From Oceanobacillus neutriphilus (GTDB taxonomy: Bacteria > Bacillota > Bacilli > Bacillales > Amphibacillaceae), in contig NZ_BMLW01000009.1 in NCBI RefSeq assembly GCF_014645515.1, forward strand, positions 48,431 to 112,430: DNA of 64,000 nt, given 5' to 3'. The notes below the pieces were generated by a model. The model worked only from the letters and a program-made list of their open reading frames with translations, was not told the DNA's origin and made no database searches. Shown here one piece after another: positions 61,958 to 64,000 of the stretch (the stretch's first letter is position 1; each line of letters starts with the position of its first letter). The position numbers were made by a program, and so were the translations under genes.

Positions 61958-63604
61958 ATGGCTGTATTTATCGGCGGCGCATGGCCGTATGCAAATGGTT
62001 CCCTTCATTTAGGACATATTGCAAGTCTATTGCCGGGGGATATTTTAGCAAGATATTATCGTTTAAAGGGTGAAGAGGTTCTGTATGTTTCCGGAAGTGA
62101 TTGCAATGGAACGCCAATTTCTATCCGTGCATCACAGGAAGGAACGACAACGGAGGCTATTGCTGAAAAATATCATCAGGAATTTGTGGACATCTTTGAA
62201 AAATTAGGCTTCTCTTATGATTATTATACGAGAACAGATAGCACATTCCATCATCAAGCAGTACAGAAAATCTTTTTAAATCTGCTTGATAAAGGATTTT
62301 TAGAAGAGAAAACGACAGAACAGGCATATTGCGAAAAGGATAAGCGCTTTTTACCGGATCGTTTTGTAGAAGGACGATGTCCGGTCTGTGGAGAAAATGC
62401 ACGGGGAGACCAGTGTGATCATTGCTCTGCGGTTCTTGATCCGCTTGAACTGAAAGACAAAAAATGTAAGCTTTGCGGCGAAGAGCCGGCGATACGTGAA
62501 ACAGCGCATTATTATTTTTCCTTTGGTAATTTTTCAGATGAGCTTACTTCCTTAGTTAACAAAGCAGCGAAAGAAGAACGCTGGCGTGATAATGCAATTC
62601 AATTCTCAAAGCGTTATTTGCGGGAAGGGCTGAAGGAAAGAGCGATGACAAGAGATCTTCCCAATGGGATAGATGTTCCTGTAGAAGGATTCGAAGGGAA
62701 GAAAATTTATGTGTGGCTGGAAGCTGTTGCAGGGTATTTAACTGCAAGCCAAGCGTGGGGAGAGGAGCATCAGCAAGATATAGATAAATGGTGGCAGCCT
62801 GATAATTCAACAAAAGCTTACTATGTACATGGTAAAGATAATATTCCGTTCCATACCATTATCTGGCCGGCACTTTTATTAGCTCTTGGAAATAAACAGC
62901 TTCCTACCCATATTGTTTCCAATGAATATGTTACCTTGGAAAAAAGAAAGATTTCTACAAGCAATTACTGGGCTGTCTGGATAAAGGATATATTGGCTAC
63001 CTATCATCCAGATTCAGTACGTTATTTCCTGACCATTAATGCTCCTGAAAACCGCGATGCTGATTTTTCCTGGCAGGAATTTATCCTTAGTCATAACAGC
63101 GAGCTATTAGGAGCGTATGGAAACTTTATCAATCGTACACTGAAGTTTATTGAGAAAAATAATGATTCGAGTATTCCCCAAGCAGATCTGGAAGCAGAGA
63201 TAGTGGATAAAATAAAAAGCCTTTATCCAGTTGTCGGAGAGCTTGTGGAAACAGGGAAATTAAAGCAGGCATTGAGCGAGGTTTTTGACCTTATACGGGA
63301 AGCAAATAAATATTTTGATGTTCAGGCGCCCTGGAAGCAGGTGAAAGAAAACCCTGAGGAAGCTGATAAAACATTAGCAACCTGTGTATATATAATTGTA
63401 AATACGACGCAGCTATTGTATCCATTTCTGCCTTATTCTACAAAACAGGTTCAGGAAATGCTGTCGATCAAAGAGCTGGGCTGGGAAGAAATAAGTGAAC
63501 TTCCGCAGCAGGTGAACAAGGTTGTGCCGCTTTTTGAAAGAATAGATAAAGGAAAGATTGAAGAGGAGAAACAGAAGCTGGTTCAGCAATCTGCTTTAAA
63601 TTGA
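61958..63604 (+). CDS. Methionyl-tRNA synthetase, second (MetG2-like) type
   Basis: The 548-residue class I enzyme has HLGH at residues 17-20 and a zinc region with three CxxC pairs (Cys141/144, 153/156, 170/173). In place of the canonical KMSKS loop it has KISTS (331-335), in [11 protein letters not shown]. Such variants occur in the second methionyl-tRNA synthetases of bacilli. The C-terminal tRNA-binding domain (about 110 residues in the main MetG) is missing. It charges tRNA-Met and is controlled by a Met T-box. AAGGAG precedes the ATG at 61958. I expect another metG elsewhere in the genome, which is inference. Confidence 0.88.
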   Translation: MAVFIGGAWPYANGSLHLGHIASLLPGDILARYYRLKGEEVLYVSGSDCNGTPISIRASQEGTTTEAIAEKYHQEFVDIFEKLGFSYDYYTRTDSTFHHQAVQKIFLNLLDKGFLEEKTTEQAYCEKDKRFLPDRFVEGRCPVCGENARGDQCDHCSAVLDPLELKDKKCKLCGEEPAIRETAHYYFSFGNFSDELTSLVNKAAKEERWRDNAIQFSKRYLREGLKERAMTRDLPNGIDVPVEGFEGKKIYVWLEAVAGYLTASQAWGEEHQQDIDKWWQPDNSTKAYYVHGKDNIPFHTIIWPALLLALGNKQLPTHIVSNEYVTLEKRKISTSNYWAVWIKDILATYHPDSVRYFLTINAPENRDADFSWQEFILSHNSELLGAYGNFINRTLKFIEKNNDSSIPQADLEAEIVDKIKSLYPVVGELVETGKLKQALSEVFDLIREANKYFDVQAPWKQVKENPEEADKTLATCVYIIVNTTQLLYPFLPYSTKQVQEMLSIKELGWEEISELPQQVNKVVPLFERIDKGKIEEEKQKLVQQSALN

Positions 63605-63649
63605 ATGGCTCAACAACTGTTAAAAGATAAGAAAGTATATAAAAATGCT

Positions 63650-63812
63650 GGAGTCAGCCGCTGCAACGGGTTTCATGGGGTGAGTAATCGCAACCCCAGA
63701 AATACACTACGCTTTCCGTGGGCCCCGAGCTCATCTCCTCGAAAAAAGAAGAGCACTTTTTTCCTGCGGGGTCTTCCAACTGGGACTGGGACTACGATTA
63801 CTCGTCCCATCG
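63650..63812 (-). repeat. G+C-rich structured repeat, inverted copy
   Basis: Read on the minus strand this carries GATGGGA, then GAAGACCCCGCAGG, GAGGAGATGAGCTCGGGG, and ACGGAAAGCG. The same order of blocks appears on the plus strand from 63877. The two copies face each other across an A+T-rich hairpin. G+C content is far above the surroundings. I know this type as a family of intergenic repeats in halotolerant Bacillaceae, but its origin is not certain. Confidence 0.6.
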
Positions 63813-63825
63813 AAAACCGTCGCTA

Positions 63826-63869
63826 AAATATGTTTTATTTCTTTGTGAAAAAGTAAATAAAACATATTT
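63826..63869. repeat. 15-bp A+T-rich hairpin between the two repeat copies
   Basis: AAATATGTTTTATTT and AAATAAAACATATTT form a perfect stem around 14 bases, in the centre of the head-to-head repeat pair. It may terminate the synthetase gene or be part of the repeat unit. Confidence 0.7.
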
Positions 63870-63876
63870 CTTCTTA

Positions 63877-64000
63877 GATGGGAGCGAAGGGAAGTCGACT
63901 CCTGCGGGAAAAGCAACAGGTGAAGACCCCGCAAGAAGTGGTCTTCTTCTGAGGAGGCTGAGGCGTTGCCCGCGGAAAGCGACTTCCCGCAGCGGACATC
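63877..64000 (+). repeat. G+C-rich structured repeat, direct copy (runs to the window edge)
   Basis: Starting GATGGGAGCG, this copy has GGGAAGTCG (63890-63898) that pairs with CGACTTCCC (63980-63988), with inner blocks GAAGACCCCGC, GAGGAGGCTGAGGCG, and CGCGGAAAGCG. The copy could fold into a long structured RNA or DNA cruciform. It continues past the window. Confidence 0.65.

Overview
The window is A+T-rich chromosomal DNA from a Gram-positive Bacillaceae bacterium, most like Oceanobacillus or Virgibacillus. This is inferred from strong AGGAGG-type ribosome binding sites with frequent TTG/GTG starts, SAM-I (S-box) and T-box leaders, a GlpP-type glycerol leader, CpgA/RsgA-, YitT-, YezD- and DgrA-like proteins, and a G+C-rich intergenic repeat of a kind I associate with halotolerant bacilli. 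No rRNA, tRNA, CRISPR array, intact transposase or prophage was seen.

Layout. 1-4.9 kb: a partial CynX-type transporter, DinB and acetyltransferase genes, a P-loop kinase-like gene and a YitT membrane protein, interleaved with remnants of at least four decayed genes. 4.9-15.7 kb: a sugar locus with a ROK kinase and AraC regulator on the minus strand, facing a second ROK protein lacking the catalytic Asp, an ABC sugar importer without its own ATPase, a GH38 alpha-mannosidase and a two-domain mannose-6-phosphate isomerase. The apparent route is mannoside uptake, intracellular hydrolysis, phosphorylation and isomerisation to fructose-6-phosphate. A Tn916-type integrase fragment lies just downstream. 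16-17 kb: two tiny membrane-protein genes.

17-24.8 kb: an S-box operon (BHMT-type homocysteine methyltransferase, metal-dependent cyclase, YxjG/MetE-like enzyme), a phosphatase, a YqfO-domain protein, rsgA and two short-chain dehydrogenases. 24.9-30.8 kb: a broken Rpn gene, a TetR regulator divergent from an MMPL exporter with a secreted coiled-coil partner, and a ChbG/YdjC deacetylase. 31-33.4 kb: dgrA (PilZ), an acetyltransferase and a methyltransferase. 33.7-41.9 kb: an S-box-controlled yezD gene, then an organosulfur operon (ssuE, metY, NifX-like, ssuB, ssuD, ssuA, ssuC, NtaA-type monooxygenase).

42-52 kb: a two-domain cupin protein, two AEC transporters, a YvbK-like acetyltransferase, an orphan siderophore-type N-hydroxylase, a self-operating MerR gene, and an NAD operon (NrtR-like Nudix regulator, pncB, nadE) behind a near-consensus promoter with an operator-like dyad. 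52-55 kb: an aldo/keto reductase and a small AraC/SnoaL/VOC operon. 55-58.7 kb: an ABC-F ATPase preceded by a short ORF and terminator, then an AI-2E-type permease. 58.8-63.6 kb: glpFK behind a GlpP-type leader, and a second-type methionyl-tRNA synthetase behind a methionine T-box. The window ends in two head-to-head copies of a G+C-rich structured repeat.

Methionine and sulfur are the strongest theme: two S-boxes, a Met T-box, two homocysteine methyltransferases, MetY and two desulfonation-type monooxygenases all lie within 47 kb.
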